The notes under the pieces: generated by a model
What the model was told of the DNA's origin: nothing
Databases searched by the model: none
What the model saw: only the letters and a program-made list of their open reading frames with translations
Shown here: one piece after another, positions 8,943 to 17,181 of the stretch
How positions within the stretch are numbered: the stretch's first letter is position 1
Layout of the letters: each line of letters opens with the position of its first letter
Source: JAGOEF01 sp964511665
GTDB taxonomy: Bacteria > Bacteroidota > Bacteroidia > Bacteroidales > ML635J-15
DNA length: 49,008 nucleotides
Assembly (NCBI GenBank): GCA_964511665.1
Contig: CAZEHA010000024.1
Coordinates: 1 to 49,008, forward strand
Direction: 5' to 3'
Position numbers and translations under genes: made by a program

Positions 8943-10340
8943 TTAGTGGTTTAATTCATACACCGGTTGATGGCTGCCACGGGGATTCAGATCAGTGTGC
9001 AGTGCAGGGCTGTTACGGTAGAGGATACCACCGGCAGCATCGCGTGAATAGAGCTGCGGGTGCACGTATTTGCCCTTGAATTTACCCGTTTTTTCGGGTT
9101 CGGCGTTGCGCATTTCGGGGTTTTGTTGCACCAACCTGTCGTTTCTTTCGGCGGTTACTGTCCACGAAACTTTAGCGCCGGCCACTCCGCCCGAGATACG
9201 GAAGCGGTTATCGCTGATTTCGCTGCTTACATAAAGGTTGGGCATGGCTGCTCCAACCGGTGTAAGCTGATACGCGAAATTGGTGTTTACATCGCCGAAA
9301 TAATCGGGAAGGACAATTTCTGCTTCACCATTGCTGTCGAGTACTGTTGTGCCACGATACAGATTTAATATTTCATCCGACTCAATACAAAAATGTACTA
9401 AGAATTTGTTGTCGGGATCAAGCGGATGATCGATTCTGAAACTTTTTGAACCACCGGCATACAAATTTCCGCCCACATCGAGGTGGTTATATATTCCGCA
9501 ATCATCGAAGCTGTAGAGGCCATAGCTGAGGCTCAGGTTGGTGCTTTGTCCGGCCACACCGGTTACACCTCCGCCATACACACCAATGCCAGGGTCTGCA
9601 GTTCCATAATTGAAGCCATAGCATCCGAATCCGTCGGTGTAGTTCGACTGACCGACCACGCCATTAACGCCAAGCCCCATAACACCGTGTCCGCCGGCTG
9701 TTCTCTCATTCTGACCATACACGGCAGCTTCACCACCTCCCGATGCGGGAATGTCGCCACGTACTCCGAATCCGTTACCGGTCGAAATTCCATACACTGC
9801 CGCGGACCCTGACGTAGATACCGTTGTCCCCTGAATGGCCGCATACGAACCGGAAGCAAGGGTGTTTCCGGCCGACAGGCAAACCCCGTTGGCCGAATGA
9901 ACGATTTGCAGTGCGGGGTTGGCATTAATAGCCGAATTAATCATTACCGGCGACCCCGAAACCGTATTGATAACCCCACCGTTGGCCGCACCATCGCATT
10001 CGTAGGCTTCCTGCAGGCTATAGCATTGCTGTTCGACAGTGCCTCCGGCACCAATCAGTTTCCACGCTGAACCGGTCCAGTAATAAAACCCGTTTTCGAG
10101 CGAACCACCGGTGTTATACACCATCAACCCGATTGCCGGATTTGTTACAGGCGAACTTTGGTTCAGATTGGTAAGGGTTAACCTCGGAATCAGTATCCCC
10201 TGATTGTCCGATTCCAGATCGAGAACCGCCGATGCGTGGGGGTTGTTGGTACCTATACCTACGTTGTTGTTTTGCGAAAACAGCATTCCCTGAAACATCA
10301 TCAGCAAAGCCAGTGTTGCAATAATTGTAGCGTTTTTCAT
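8943..10340 (-). CDS. Secreted phage-fibre-like surface protein (465 aa)
   Basis: Start MKNATIIATLALLMMFQG at 10340 gives a signal peptide; an in-frame ATG at 10409 would put 23 residues before it and is less likely. The mature start NNNVGIGTNNPHASAVLDLESDNQGILIPRLT is a segment frequent in Bacteroidota surface proteins and in phage tail-fibre-like proteins. A glycine-rich centre (AVYGQNERTAGGHGVMGLGVNGVVGQ, GVYGGGVTGVAGQ) looks like short collagen- or fibre-like beta repeats. The C-terminal part (WTVTAERNDRLVQQNP ... KGKYVHPQLY) recurs in similar proteins but I cannot name a domain. First gene of an operon with the type B cargo and PorP/SprF, 3 nt from the next. No T9SS sorting domain of its own. 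Confidence 0.85.
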   Translation of the reverse strand: MKNATIIATLALLMMFQGMLFSQNNNVGIGTNNPHASAVLDLESDNQGILIPRLTLTNLNQSSPVTNPAIGLMVYNTGGSLENGFYYWTGSAWKLIGAGGTVEQQCYSLQEAYECDGAANGGVINTVSGSPVMINSAINANPALQIVHSANGVCLSAGNTLASGSYAAIQGTTVSTSGSAAVYGISTGNGFGVRGDIPASGGGEAAVYGQNERTAGGHGVMGLGVNGVVGQSNYTDGFGCYGFNYGTADPGIGVYGGGVTGVAGQSTNLSLSYGLYSFDDCGIYNHLDVGGNLYAGGSKSFRIDHPLDPDNKFLVHFCIESDEILNLYRGTTVLDSNGEAEIVLPDYFGDVNTNFAYQLTPVGAAMPNLYVSSEISDNRFRISGGVAGAKVSWTVTAERNDRLVQQNPEMRNAEPEKTGKFKGKYVHPQLYSRDAAGGILYRNSPALHTDLNPRGSHQPVYELNH

Positions 10341-10412
10341 AATGCCCGGTTTATTGAATTTTGTGTAATTGTTTTGTTGTAGTAAAATTAATAAAAATTT
10401 TACAAACATCCC

Positions 10413-10498
10413 GTAGAGACGCGATTTATCGCGTCTCTTGTATTATGAACCGCGATAAATCGCGTCTCTTGTATTATGAACCGCGATAAATCGCGTCT
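10413..10498. repeat. Tandem REP palindrome array (3 units, 31-bp period)
   Basis: Three palindromic units at 10416-10437, 10451-10468 and 10482-10498 follow one another with a period of 31 bp; units 2 and 3 are preceded by the same TTGTATTATGAAC spacer. The first is a perfect hairpin: arm GAGACGCGAT, 2-nt turn TT, arm ATCGCGTCTC. In units 2 and 3 only the inner CGCGAT/ATCGCG pairs remain. The core is the same as in the palindromes inside and after the transposase gene at 12560-13213. It sits between the fibre-like gene and the type A cargo gene and may also act as a terminator for the latter. Confidence 0.9.
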
Positions 10499-10511
10499 TT
10501 ACATGTAGATT

Positions 10512-12416
10512 TTATTCTTTTACAAATCTCATATTTTCCGTTTTTCCGTTGAATGTGATCTGCAGAAAATAATTACCTGGTTGCAGGTGGCTGATATCAA
10601 TTTCGGATTTTTTACCATGTAGATTATATCGTCCATAAACCCTTCCCATCACATCGGTAATAACGGCTGTTGCCTGTTTTGTGTTTCCTGGCAGGCAAAT
10701 CGTAAGAGATTTGTTTGCAGGGTTGGGGTATATCTTAATGGCTTCGTTATCGAAGTTTTCCATGCCCACCCCGCAATCGTTCACTACAATCGACTTGCTT
10801 ATGGTCTTGCTTTCGCCGTAGGCATCGGTTACCGTAATAGTTATTTGTTGTGGACCGGGAGTATGCGGAGTGAAAAACTCTACCGGTCTGGCGATACACT
10901 GGCCCCATTCGTGGTTGGTAAGGGTGGCTTCGGTGATTGTCTCTTCAAAAAATGTAGAACCTCCCCATGTGAGGTTAATATAAGTAAGCCCGATTTCAAC
11001 GGGGACAAAAGTCGGTGGATAATAAATACTGTCAATCACCTGCCCAGTACTGAACTCAAGGGTGTAAGGTGCCGACTTGCCTGATATGAAGGCGTACACA
11101 CCCAGGGTATCGTCCATACACACCGTATCAGGAAGTTCCATATCTATATTTAGTTCCGGCAGTTCCGTGTTGCTCAACCCGTCTAAGCCAAGGCTGTCGG
11201 TCTTTACTAACCACGACTGCTGGGGCGGGTTGTAGCCATACGAACCGTATTGGTTACCGTAGCCGGCCAGGATAAAGCCGTTATCGTTTGTGGGCTTCAG
11301 CACTTTTAAATACTGATCGTAACTATTGGTGTCAACGGCATAGTATTCGCGTTTCCAGAGCATATTGCCGTCTTTGTCAAGTTTAGCCAAGTAAGCCCGG
11401 TCATTCCAAGATACGTAATTGTAGTTCCAACCCAAAATATAAATATCATCATTTTTTTCGCAGATAGCGTAAATCTGGTTTTGAAAAAAGATGGACCCAG
11501 TATGGCTCAATAGGTAGCTCTTAAAATACCTTGTCCATATAACATCTCCTTCAGTATCAATTTTGCGCAGGCATCCATCCCAGAGGATGGTTCCACTGCC
11601 ACTTCCGAATTTTGCGCCCGGGTAGCTCCCGCAGGCTAAGTAGCATGAATCGGAGGTTTCGATTAGGCCGCTGATTGCCCCATTACGAAAATTGTTGCGG
11701 CCATAGTAGCGTTCCCAAATAATATTCCCTGACGTATCGGTATTTATCAGATACCACATGGTTTTGTTTATACCAGTAAGCCAGGTTTCCCCCCCAGTAA
11801 GGATTGAACCGGACGATGTTTGCATAATATAGCTACCGTATTCGTAAATATAATTACCATATTCCTTTTGCCAACATAAATGCCAGTTGCAATCAACTTT
11901 CATAAGATATAAATGATATTGATCACCTTGTTCATAATCGTAAATTTGTCCGGTTAAATAATAATCGCCACAGTTTGATCTAATATGCTGAAATACTCTT
12001 TTGTCAATAGTATCATTTAAGAAAGTATGAAATTCGTTAATATTGAATAAACTGTCAAAAGTGCTGATATGTATTCCAGACAGGTTTGCCTCTGTATTAT
12101 TATAGTTTGAAGATAACGAATATTCATTGTTAAATATTCTGAAATTATCGTCCCAACCCTCCCAAATCTGATTATTATCGATTGGCGATAGCTTTTTCCA
12201 CACTCTATTTCCGCTATTATCAACATAATTTATTGAATAGCATCTTATCCCGTTAATATTTCCTGTCCCGGTGAGATATACATAACCAGTATCTACCACA
12301 ATTACGCTGTTCATTATATTAGCTGCCGTATCCGCGATGATCCGATTGAACACAGTTTGCGAATACAATATTCCACTTGTAAAAATTAATGTTGCTATTA
12401 ACAATGTTTTTCTCAT
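10512..12416 (-). CDS. Secreted protein with type A T9SS sorting domain, propeller-like
   Basis: 634 residues. Signal peptide MRKTLLIATLIFTSGILYSQ; residues about 25-410 carry repeated strands like VYLTGTGN, YYLTGQIYDYE, SILTGGETW, CYLACGSYPG, IYILGWNYN and FILAGYGN, each separated by about 45-60 residues, the pattern of a beta-propeller of the 'T9SS cargo with repeats' kind. A PKD/Ig-like part follows (GPQQITITVTDAYGESKTISKSIVV). The C-terminal 75 residues (IKIYPNPANKSLTI ... VTDVMGRVYGRYNL ... LQPGNYFLQI) are the type A (Por secretion) sorting domain, which is cut off during anchoring. Separate from the neighbouring operon by the REP array. Ligand unknown. Confidence 0.9.
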   Translation of the reverse strand: MRKTLLIATLIFTSGILYSQTVFNRIIADTAANIMNSVIVVDTGYVYLTGTGNINGIRCYSINYVDNSGNRVWKKLSPIDNNQIWEGWDDNFRIFNNEYSLSSNYNNTEANLSGIHISTFDSLFNINEFHTFLNDTIDKRVFQHIRSNCGDYYLTGQIYDYEQGDQYHLYLMKVDCNWHLCWQKEYGNYIYEYGSYIMQTSSGSILTGGETWLTGINKTMWYLINTDTSGNIIWERYYGRNNFRNGAISGLIETSDSCYLACGSYPGAKFGSGSGTILWDGCLRKIDTEGDVIWTRYFKSYLLSHTGSIFFQNQIYAICEKNDDIYILGWNYNYVSWNDRAYLAKLDKDGNMLWKREYYAVDTNSYDQYLKVLKPTNDNGFILAGYGNQYGSYGYNPPQQSWLVKTDSLGLDGLSNTELPELNIDMELPDTVCMDDTLGVYAFISGKSAPYTLEFSTGQVIDSIYYPPTFVPVEIGLTYINLTWGGSTFFEETITEATLTNHEWGQCIARPVEFFTPHTPGPQQITITVTDAYGESKTISKSIVVNDCGVGMENFDNEAIKIYPNPANKSLTICLPGNTKQATAVITDVMGRVYGRYNLHGKKSEIDISHLQPGNYFLQITFNGKTENMRFVKE

Positions 12417-12544
12417 GATGCTAAGATACTTAAAAAATTGTATGTGTAAATTTTGTCTTAAACCTCAATGGAGATATTTTCAAAGAAAATCTGTGTAGAT
12501 GCGAGGATTATGATTTCTGATTTTTATGATGTTCTACGAAAGAT

Positions 12545-12552
12545 TATATTTG
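12545..12552 (+). promoter_or_regulatory. Promoter -7 element for the RAYT gene
   Basis: TATATTTG matches TAnnTTTG; the ATG is 8 nt further at 12560, so a transcript would have almost no leader. At the -33 position there is only TTTT, so this is a weak call. Confidence 0.4.
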
Positions 12553-12559
12553 TGATGTA

Positions 12560-13213
12560 ATGGAGAAATTTCATGAAAAATACCGAATAGCCTCGGCAAG
12601 ATTACCACGATGGGATTATGGAAACAATGCCGCATATTTTGTAACTATTTGTACCGGCAAACGCGAATGTTTTTTGGGTCAAATCAATTCCAATACAATG
12701 GAATTGTCGGATGCGGGGCAGATTGCAACAAAATTGTGGACACAAATTCCAGGGCAATTCCCGAATGTCGCGTTGGGCGAATTTGTAATCATGCCCAACC
12801 ATGTGCATGGAATAATTATAATTGATCGGAAACAATCCCGTAGAGACGCGATTCATCGCGTCTCTGAATTAAACGGGATAAATCCCAATTTAGAGGCGAT
12901 GAATCGCGTCTTTGAATTAAACGTGACAAACCTTAATTTAGACGCGATGAATCGCGTCTCTACGGGGGAACCGGTGCAAACCGGTGGTTTTTCCGGTACC
13001 ATGAACCCAATGTTGCGCGATAACCTGTCGCGTATTATTCGTTGGTACAAAGGCCGCACCTGTTTCGAAATTCGTAAAATTTTACCCGAATTTGCGTGGC
13101 AATCACGATTTTACGACATCATCATCCGCAATCGAAAGGCATTTAGGCAAATTTCCGAATACATCATTATGAACCCAACCCAATGGTCAAATGATGAAAA
13201 TTATTCCCCGTAG
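12560..13213 (+). CDS. REP-associated tyrosine transposase (RAYT, Y1/HUH family)
   Basis: 217 residues of the IS200/IS605-related Y1 transposase family. The HUH motif is MPNHVHGIII (H81, H83). The segment FAWQSRFYDIIIRN followed by ISEYIIMNPTQW carries the probable catalytic Tyr (Y201), equal in position to the VDYIYINP tyrosine of the E. coli REP transposase. RAYTs cleave single-stranded REP hairpins and are thought to spread them. The linker between the HUH strand and the next helix (residues about 91-135) is coded by three in-frame 48-bp repeats that each contain a REP palindrome, giving 16-residue repeats of the type DAMNRV-. The stop codon TAG (13211-13213) is itself part of a REP. No terminal inverted repeats or second ORF, so it is a domesticated single gene rather than an IS. 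Confidence 0.93.
   Translation: MEKFHEKYRIASARLPRWDYGNNAAYFVTICTGKRECFLGQINSNTMELSDAGQIATKLWTQIPGQFPNVALGEFVIMPNHVHGIIIIDRKQSRRDAIHRVSELNGINPNLEAMNRVFELNVTNLNLDAMNRVSTGEPVQTGGFSGTMNPMLRDNLSRIIRWYKGRTCFEIRKILPEFAWQSRFYDIIIRNRKAFRQISEYIIMNPTQWSNDENYSP
12840..12962. repeat. Three REP palindromes inside the RAYT reading frame, 48-bp period
   Basis: Palindromes at 12842-12865 (11-bp arms AGAGACGCGAT and reverse complement, TC turn), 12892-12911 (one arm mismatch) and 12940-12959 (9-bp arms AGACGCGAT, GA turn). Their centres are exactly 48 bp apart, so the reading frame is kept. The spacers (starting GAATTAAACG, ending AATTTA) are also repeated, and the first spacer holds its own perfect palindrome GGGATAAATCCC at 12875-12886. 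CCCG before the first unit and CGGG after the last suggest that the whole block is bounded by one REP's outer arms. Confidence 0.92.
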
Positions 13214-13237
13214 AGACGCGATGAATCGCGTCTCTAC
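13210..13237. repeat. Perfect REP palindrome shared by two converging genes
   Basis: Arms of 13 bp, GTAGAGACGCGAT (13210-13222) and its exact reverse complement (13225-13237), with a GA turn. The TAG in the left arm ends the RAYT gene; the TAG on the other strand in the right arm (13234-13236) ends mqnD. It could also serve as a two-way terminator, though no clear U-tract follows on the plus strand. Confidence 0.93.
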
Positions 13238-14052
13238 AAATCAATCCCGTCGGGAATGGTTTTGGTTTCAATTGCCCTGGCGAATAGAAATTGTATGGCT
13301 TGTCTGTCTTTTTCGCCCAAATCGAGGCTGTAATCGTTTACATACAAATTGATATGTTGTTGCAATATCTTTTCGTCCATTTCCTGCGCCAGACTTCGGC
13401 AAAAGACAAGGGCTTCGATTTGGTGGGTGTGAGAATACACGATGCTGTTGCGGATGGCTTGCTCTACATTTTCGGCAATGTGGGGTGCAATGCTTCTTTT
13501 TATGGCTATGCCCCCCAGGGGTATCGGTAGGTTGAAATTGTTTTCCCACCATTCCCCCAGATCAATAATTTTTCTCAGGCCTTTTTTTTCATAGGTAAAG
13601 CGGTTTTCGTGGATGATGAGGCCTGCGTCGCATTCGCCATCGAGTACCGCAGTTTCGATATCCGAAAACACGTATTCGGTTTTATGGGTAACTTCAGGAA
13701 AAGCAATGCCCAGCAACAGATTTGCGGTGGTTAGCTTTCCTGGAATGGCAATATGTGCATCGCGCAATTCGTTGGGGTATATTTTTCGTTTGCTGATGAG
13801 CAGCGGACCGCAGGCATGTCCCAGTGCACTGCCTGAACCCAGCAGGCGGTAGTTGTTGTGGCAATAAGCGTAGGCATGAAAGCTCAGCTTGCAAACATCG
13901 GGTTCTCCCCGCAATGCCATCCCGTTAAGGGTTTCTACATCGGCAAAAGTGAACACGGGTTCTATGCCGGGCACGAATCCGGGAATATTTTTCAGGGCAT
14001 GAAAAATATAGGTGTCGTTGGGGCAGGGCGATATGGCAAAATTAAGATGCAT
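13234..14052 (-). CDS. mqnD: 1,4-dihydroxy-6-naphthoate synthase (futalosine menaquinone pathway)
   Basis: 272 residues. The opening MHLNFAISPCPNDTYIFHAL carries the MqnD signature SPCPNDT, and the fold is a periplasmic-binding-protein-like two-lobe enzyme (FADVETLN, GECDAGLIIHENRFTYEKKGL). MqnD converts cyclic dehypoxanthinyl futalosine to 1,4-dihydroxy-6-naphthoate. I chose the ATG at 14052 because the protein begins there in the family; an ATG at 14076 adds 8 residues inside mqnB. It overlaps the end of mqnB by 11 nt. Its stop codon and last bases lie in a REP palindrome, which may have replaced the original 3' end: the tail ETKTIPDGIDL is otherwise ordinary. Confidence 0.95.
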   Translation of the reverse strand: MHLNFAISPCPNDTYIFHALKNIPGFVPGIEPVFTFADVETLNGMALRGEPDVCKLSFHAYAYCHNNYRLLGSGSALGHACGPLLISKRKIYPNELRDAHIAIPGKLTTANLLLGIAFPEVTHKTEYVFSDIETAVLDGECDAGLIIHENRFTYEKKGLRKIIDLGEWWENNFNLPIPLGGIAIKRSIAPHIAENVEQAIRNSIVYSHTHQIEALVFCRSLAQEMDEKILQQHINLYVNDYSLDLGEKDRQAIQFLFARAIETKTIPDGIDL

Positions 14053-14698
14053 CGAGTCGTGAGATGAGGGTTTCAATTATTGCACAGTTCGATTTCACCG
14101 TATTTTCGAATTGCCCGGGTTCATGCGCAATGCCAACTGTATTCGAAATGGTACGTATGCTGCACACCGGAATTCCTTTGGCGGCCGCAACATAAAACAC
14201 GGCAGCCCCTTCCATGGTTTCGATGTCGGCAGCGCTTTGTTGGTACGGCTCAGGACGTTGGTGTATGGGCAAATCATAAAATAGACTAACGGTTTGCCCA
14301 TGAACCGGAATACATTCAGGCATTAGTGGCAACATATCGGCTGTAGCCCGAAAAAGCTTATCGTTGTTCAGAGAGAAGTCGCAATCGCTCAGATGCGTAA
14401 AAACATTGTTGCGGAAAATGCCTGAATCAATCAGATAATCAGTTGCCACAACGCAATGGGTTCCGATTTTAATTGCAGGTTTGAGCGACCCGGCAATTCC
14501 CATGTTTATAATCATTTCGGGTTGGTAGAGTTGCAATATCTCCGCTAAGGAAAAAACGCAGGACATAATTCCGGGACCGCTTACCAGCACGGGAATCCGG
14601 CCATCGTGGCGATGGTAACCTTCTGCGGTAAAAACCTGAAAAAGCAAATCGGGAAGCTGTGCTTCGAATAGGGTGGCCGATACTATCAGAACTTTCAT
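14042..14698 (-). CDS. mqnB: Futalosine hydrolase
   Basis: 218-residue nucleosidase of the MTA/SAH (PNP) superfamily: MKVLIVSATLFEAQL start, VSGPGIMS, INMGIAGSL, and the C-terminal IETMEGAAVFYVAAAKGIPVCSIRTISNTVG, which holds the family's purine/ribose-binding METMEGA-like segment. MqnB splits futalosine to hypoxanthine and dehypoxanthinyl futalosine. It is paired with mqnD (11-nt overlap), which raises the confidence over a generic nucleosidase. It is divergent from folE; the region between (14699-14747) contains TTAATTTG-type motifs that may act as a -7 element, but the match is not exact. Confidence 0.93.
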   Translation of the reverse strand: MKVLIVSATLFEAQLPDLLFQVFTAEGYHRHDGRIPVLVSGPGIMSCVFSLAEILQLYQPEMIINMGIAGSLKPAIKIGTHCVVATDYLIDSGIFRNNVFTHLSDCDFSLNNDKLFRATADMLPLMPECIPVHGQTVSLFYDLPIHQRPEPYQQSAADIETMEGAAVFYVAAAKGIPVCSIRTISNTVGIAHEPGQFENTVKSNCAIIETLISRLDAS

Positions 14699-14747
14699 TT
14701 GAACAAATTAACTGAAAAATTGCTTTATTTGCAACAAAATTGCAGTT

Positions 14748-15374
14748 ATGGAACAATCGCTGAACAATAAAAAGAAAGGCGGGTATGTAAAGACCGAAAA
14801 ATACGATGCCGAAAAAATAGAACAGATCGGTGGTCATTATCGCGAAATTATAAGCCTTCTGGGTGAAGATCCTACCCGCGAAGGACTCGAAAAAACTCCC
14901 TTGCGTGTTGCCAAAGCCATGCAATTTATGTTGCAGGGTTACAACATGGATCCCGAGGCAATATTAAATTCCGCCAAATTTCACGAAGATTACCATCAAA
15001 TGGTGATTGTGAAGGATATTGAAATTTACAGTTTGTGCGAGCACCACCTGGTTCCGTTTTTTGGCAAGGCCCATGTTGCCTATATTCCGAATCATTACAT
15101 AACCGGTCTGAGTAAAATTGCACGCGTGGTCGAAGCCTATTCGCGCCGCCTTCAGGTTCAGGAACGACTTACAACACAAATTAAAGAGTGCATTCAACAA
15201 ACCCTCGACCCCCTGGGTGTTGCAGTGGTTATCGAAGCCCGTCACCTGTGTATGCAGATGCGGGGAGTTCAGAAGCAAAATTCTGTAACCACAACCAGCG
15301 ACTTCGTCGGTGCGTTCTGCAAAGAAGCCACACGCAAAGAATTTTTGCATCTCATCTCATCAAAATTAAGCTAA
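14748..15374 (+). CDS. folE: GTP cyclohydrolase I
   Basis: 208 residues. GTP to dihydroneopterin triphosphate, first step of folate (and pterin) synthesis. Zinc and active-site segments are intact: YSLCEHHLVPFFGKAHVAYIPN (Cys and His ligands), ITGLSKIARVVEAYSRRLQVQERLT and VVIEARHLCMQMRGVQKQNS (second zinc Cys). The N-terminal 20 residues are lysine-rich and variable, as usual. fabD follows after 13 nt and is probably cotranscribed. A dihydroneopterin aldolase (folB) is found at 34547, so two folate steps are in this window but not in one operon. Confidence 0.97.
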   Translation: MEQSLNNKKKGGYVKTEKYDAEKIEQIGGHYREIISLLGEDPTREGLEKTPLRVAKAMQFMLQGYNMDPEAILNSAKFHEDYHQMVIVKDIEIYSLCEHHLVPFFGKAHVAYIPNHYITGLSKIARVVEAYSRRLQVQERLTTQIKECIQQTLDPLGVAVVIEARHLCMQMRGVQKQNSVTTTSDFVGAFCKEATRKEFLHLISSKLS

Positions 15375-15387
15375 AACTAAAAATACT

Positions 15388-16266
15388 ATGAAAGCTTACG
15401 TTTTCCCCGGACAAGGGGCACAGTTTCCCGGTATGGGAAAAGATTTGTTCGACAACAGCAGCACGATTGCCGCATTATTTCATAAAGCCAACGAAATTGT
15501 CGGTTTCAATCTCACCGAAATTATGTTTCAGGGAACACCCGAAGAACTGAAGCAAACCAAAGTTACCCAGCCGGCTATTTTTACTCATTCGGTGTTGCTT
15601 GCCATTGCCCATGGTAACAATTTCACTCCCGACATGGTGGCCGGTCATTCTTTGGGAGAGTTCAGTGCCCTGACTGCTGCGGGTGCACTGAGTTTTGAAG
15701 ATGGTCTGAGTCTGGTTCTGAAACGTGCGCTGGCTATGCAAAAGGCATGCGAAGCCGCTGCATCAACCATGGCTGCTGTGCTTAACGCCGACGATGCATT
15801 GATAGCCGAAATTTGTCAGTCGGTTGACGATATCGCGGTACCGGCGAACTTTAATTCTCCGGGTCAGGTGGTTATTTCGGGAACCATCCGTGGCATCGAT
15901 CTGGCTATCGAAAAGCTGACAGCAGCCGGTGTGCGCAAGGTGATTAAACTTCCTGTAGGAGGTGCTTTTCACTCTCCGGTGATGGAGCCGGCCCGCGAAG
16001 AACTGGCTGCTGCCATTGAGAACACCAAATTTGCAGCACCCCGCTGCCCGGTGTATCAGAACGTGGATGCAAAACCACACACCAACCCCGTTGAAATAAA
16101 ACAAAACCTGATATTACAGCTCACCAGCCCCGTACTTTGGACTCAAACCGTGAAGAATATGGTAGCCGATGGTGCTGACATGTTTATTGAATCGGGACCC
16201 GGAACGGTGTTGCAGGGACTGGTGAAGAAAATTGCTCCTGAAGTTTTTACCGAAAGTATTGGGTAA
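15388..16266 (+). CDS. fabD: Malonyl-CoA:ACP transacylase
   Basis: 292 residues of the FabD family: KAYVFPGQGAQFPGMGKDLF opening, nucleophile Ser in VAGHSLGEFSAL (GHSLG), the arginine region LKRALAMQKAC, and the catalytic His in GGAFHSPVMEPA. It loads malonyl groups on acyl carrier protein for fatty-acid synthesis. Length and motifs are normal. It follows folE by 13 nt. No other fab gene is nearby in the window. Confidence 0.97.
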   Translation: MKAYVFPGQGAQFPGMGKDLFDNSSTIAALFHKANEIVGFNLTEIMFQGTPEELKQTKVTQPAIFTHSVLLAIAHGNNFTPDMVAGHSLGEFSALTAAGALSFEDGLSLVLKRALAMQKACEAAASTMAAVLNADDALIAEICQSVDDIAVPANFNSPGQVVISGTIRGIDLAIEKLTAAGVRKVIKLPVGGAFHSPVMEPAREELAAAIENTKFAAPRCPVYQNVDAKPHTNPVEIKQNLILQLTSPVLWTQTVKNMVADGADMFIESGPGTVLQGLVKKIAPEVFTESIG

Positions 16267-16365
16267 GACAAGTAAACGCCTGATTTAGCAATAGAGATCT
16301 CGTAATGTTATATGTTCTCAAATCATAATGTTTCTTATTAACGACGGCACATCTATTGTCTTGTT

Positions 16366-17061
16366 TCAAGCTTCGACCGGGAAACACTCTGTTTTTTCGG
16401 CTACAAAAACTTCGAACAAAACAAAAGGAAATATGAGTCGTTTAATTGTGTTTACCTTAAACTGAGAACTAAAACCTTTTTTTATCTCCCCAATATTCAA
16501 TACATGATAATCTCCGGTAAATCGGTTGCCGGCAAGTTTTCTACCTATTTTGTATAAAATATTTTCGGTAGGGCCCGACACAATTACAACACCGTTTGTG
16601 CTGAGCAATCGTTTAAAATGCGCAATATATTCAGGATAGTTTTCGATGTGTTCCATCACATCGAGCGCGATAATTACATCAAATGAATTATTGGGAATAT
16701 CCTTTGTAATTATGTCTCCCTCGATGAAACGTAGGTTAGTTGGAAAGTCGATCTTGTTTTTTATCATATTAAGTGGGCTAAACTCAATATCGGCGCCGGT
16801 GACATCGAAATTTTGTTTAGCCAAGAGATAGCAAAGAATACCTGCACCACAACCAAAGTCCAGGACCCTCTTTCTATTGTGTCTCTTCAAGATATAATGG
16901 TATGTCAGATTGAGTCTTTCCCAGAATAAATAGTCAATTATCGGATTCTTATGCGCATATGCAGGAAAGGCTGCTTCATCAAGTTCGGCATTATTAGTCT
17001 TGCTCAGTATTTTGCGAATCGCCGATTTGAATGTTCGTTTAACCTCTTTGAATGTCTCCAT
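16366..17061 (-). CDS. Class I SAM-dependent methyltransferase (UbiG/methyltransferase-11 type)
   Basis: 231 residues with start METFKEVKRTF at 17061; a longer frame from 17178 adds a hydrophobic stretch that runs into the EF-G-like terminator and is unlikely. Motif I is VLDFGCGAGILCYLLA, followed by VTGADIEF, and motif II/III is FDVIIALDVMEHIENYPEYI, then LLSTNGVVIVSGPTENI. The acceptor is unknown. It may act on a glycan or lipid, as methyltransferases of this shape do in polysaccharide loci, but the neighbours do not show this directly. Separated by an intrinsic terminator from the gene upstream; the 99 bp before fabD's end hold nothing I recognise. Confidence 0.88.
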   Translation of the reverse strand: METFKEVKRTFKSAIRKILSKTNNAELDEAAFPAYAHKNPIIDYLFWERLNLTYHYILKRHNRKRVLDFGCGAGILCYLLAKQNFDVTGADIEFSPLNMIKNKIDFPTNLRFIEGDIITKDIPNNSFDVIIALDVMEHIENYPEYIAHFKRLLSTNGVVIVSGPTENILYKIGRKLAGNRFTGDYHVLNIGEIKKGFSSQFKVNTIKRLIFPFVLFEVFVAEKTECFPVEA

Positions 17062-17136
17062 ATTCTCAGAAATTATTGTATTGCATTGTGTTGATTCAAA
17101 AAGCAAATTTATGATTATAATGTTGATTATAAAACA

Positions 17137-17160
17137 AAAGCCGCTGTTGAAAGCGGCCTT
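17137..17160 (-). terminator. Intrinsic terminator after the EF-G-like gene
   Basis: Stem GCCGCT (17140-17145) with AGCGGC (17152-17157), 6-nt loop, plus outer A/T pairs; on the minus strand it is followed by TTTTGTTTTATAA. It lies 22 nt beyond the EF-G-like stop. Confidence 0.7.
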
Positions 17161-17181
17161 TGCGTATAATATTGCCATAGG

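Noticed and set aside
10413..10498. Tandem repeat with a 31-bp period resembling a tiny CRISPR array
   Set aside because: The spacers are identical instead of unique, the repeats are palindromic REPs and there are no cas genes.
12560..13213. Complete IS200/IS605 insertion sequence
   Set aside because: Protein is a RAYT (WQxRFY-x-YI-NP pattern), no TnpB and no defined ends; palindromes are REPs shared with another locus.
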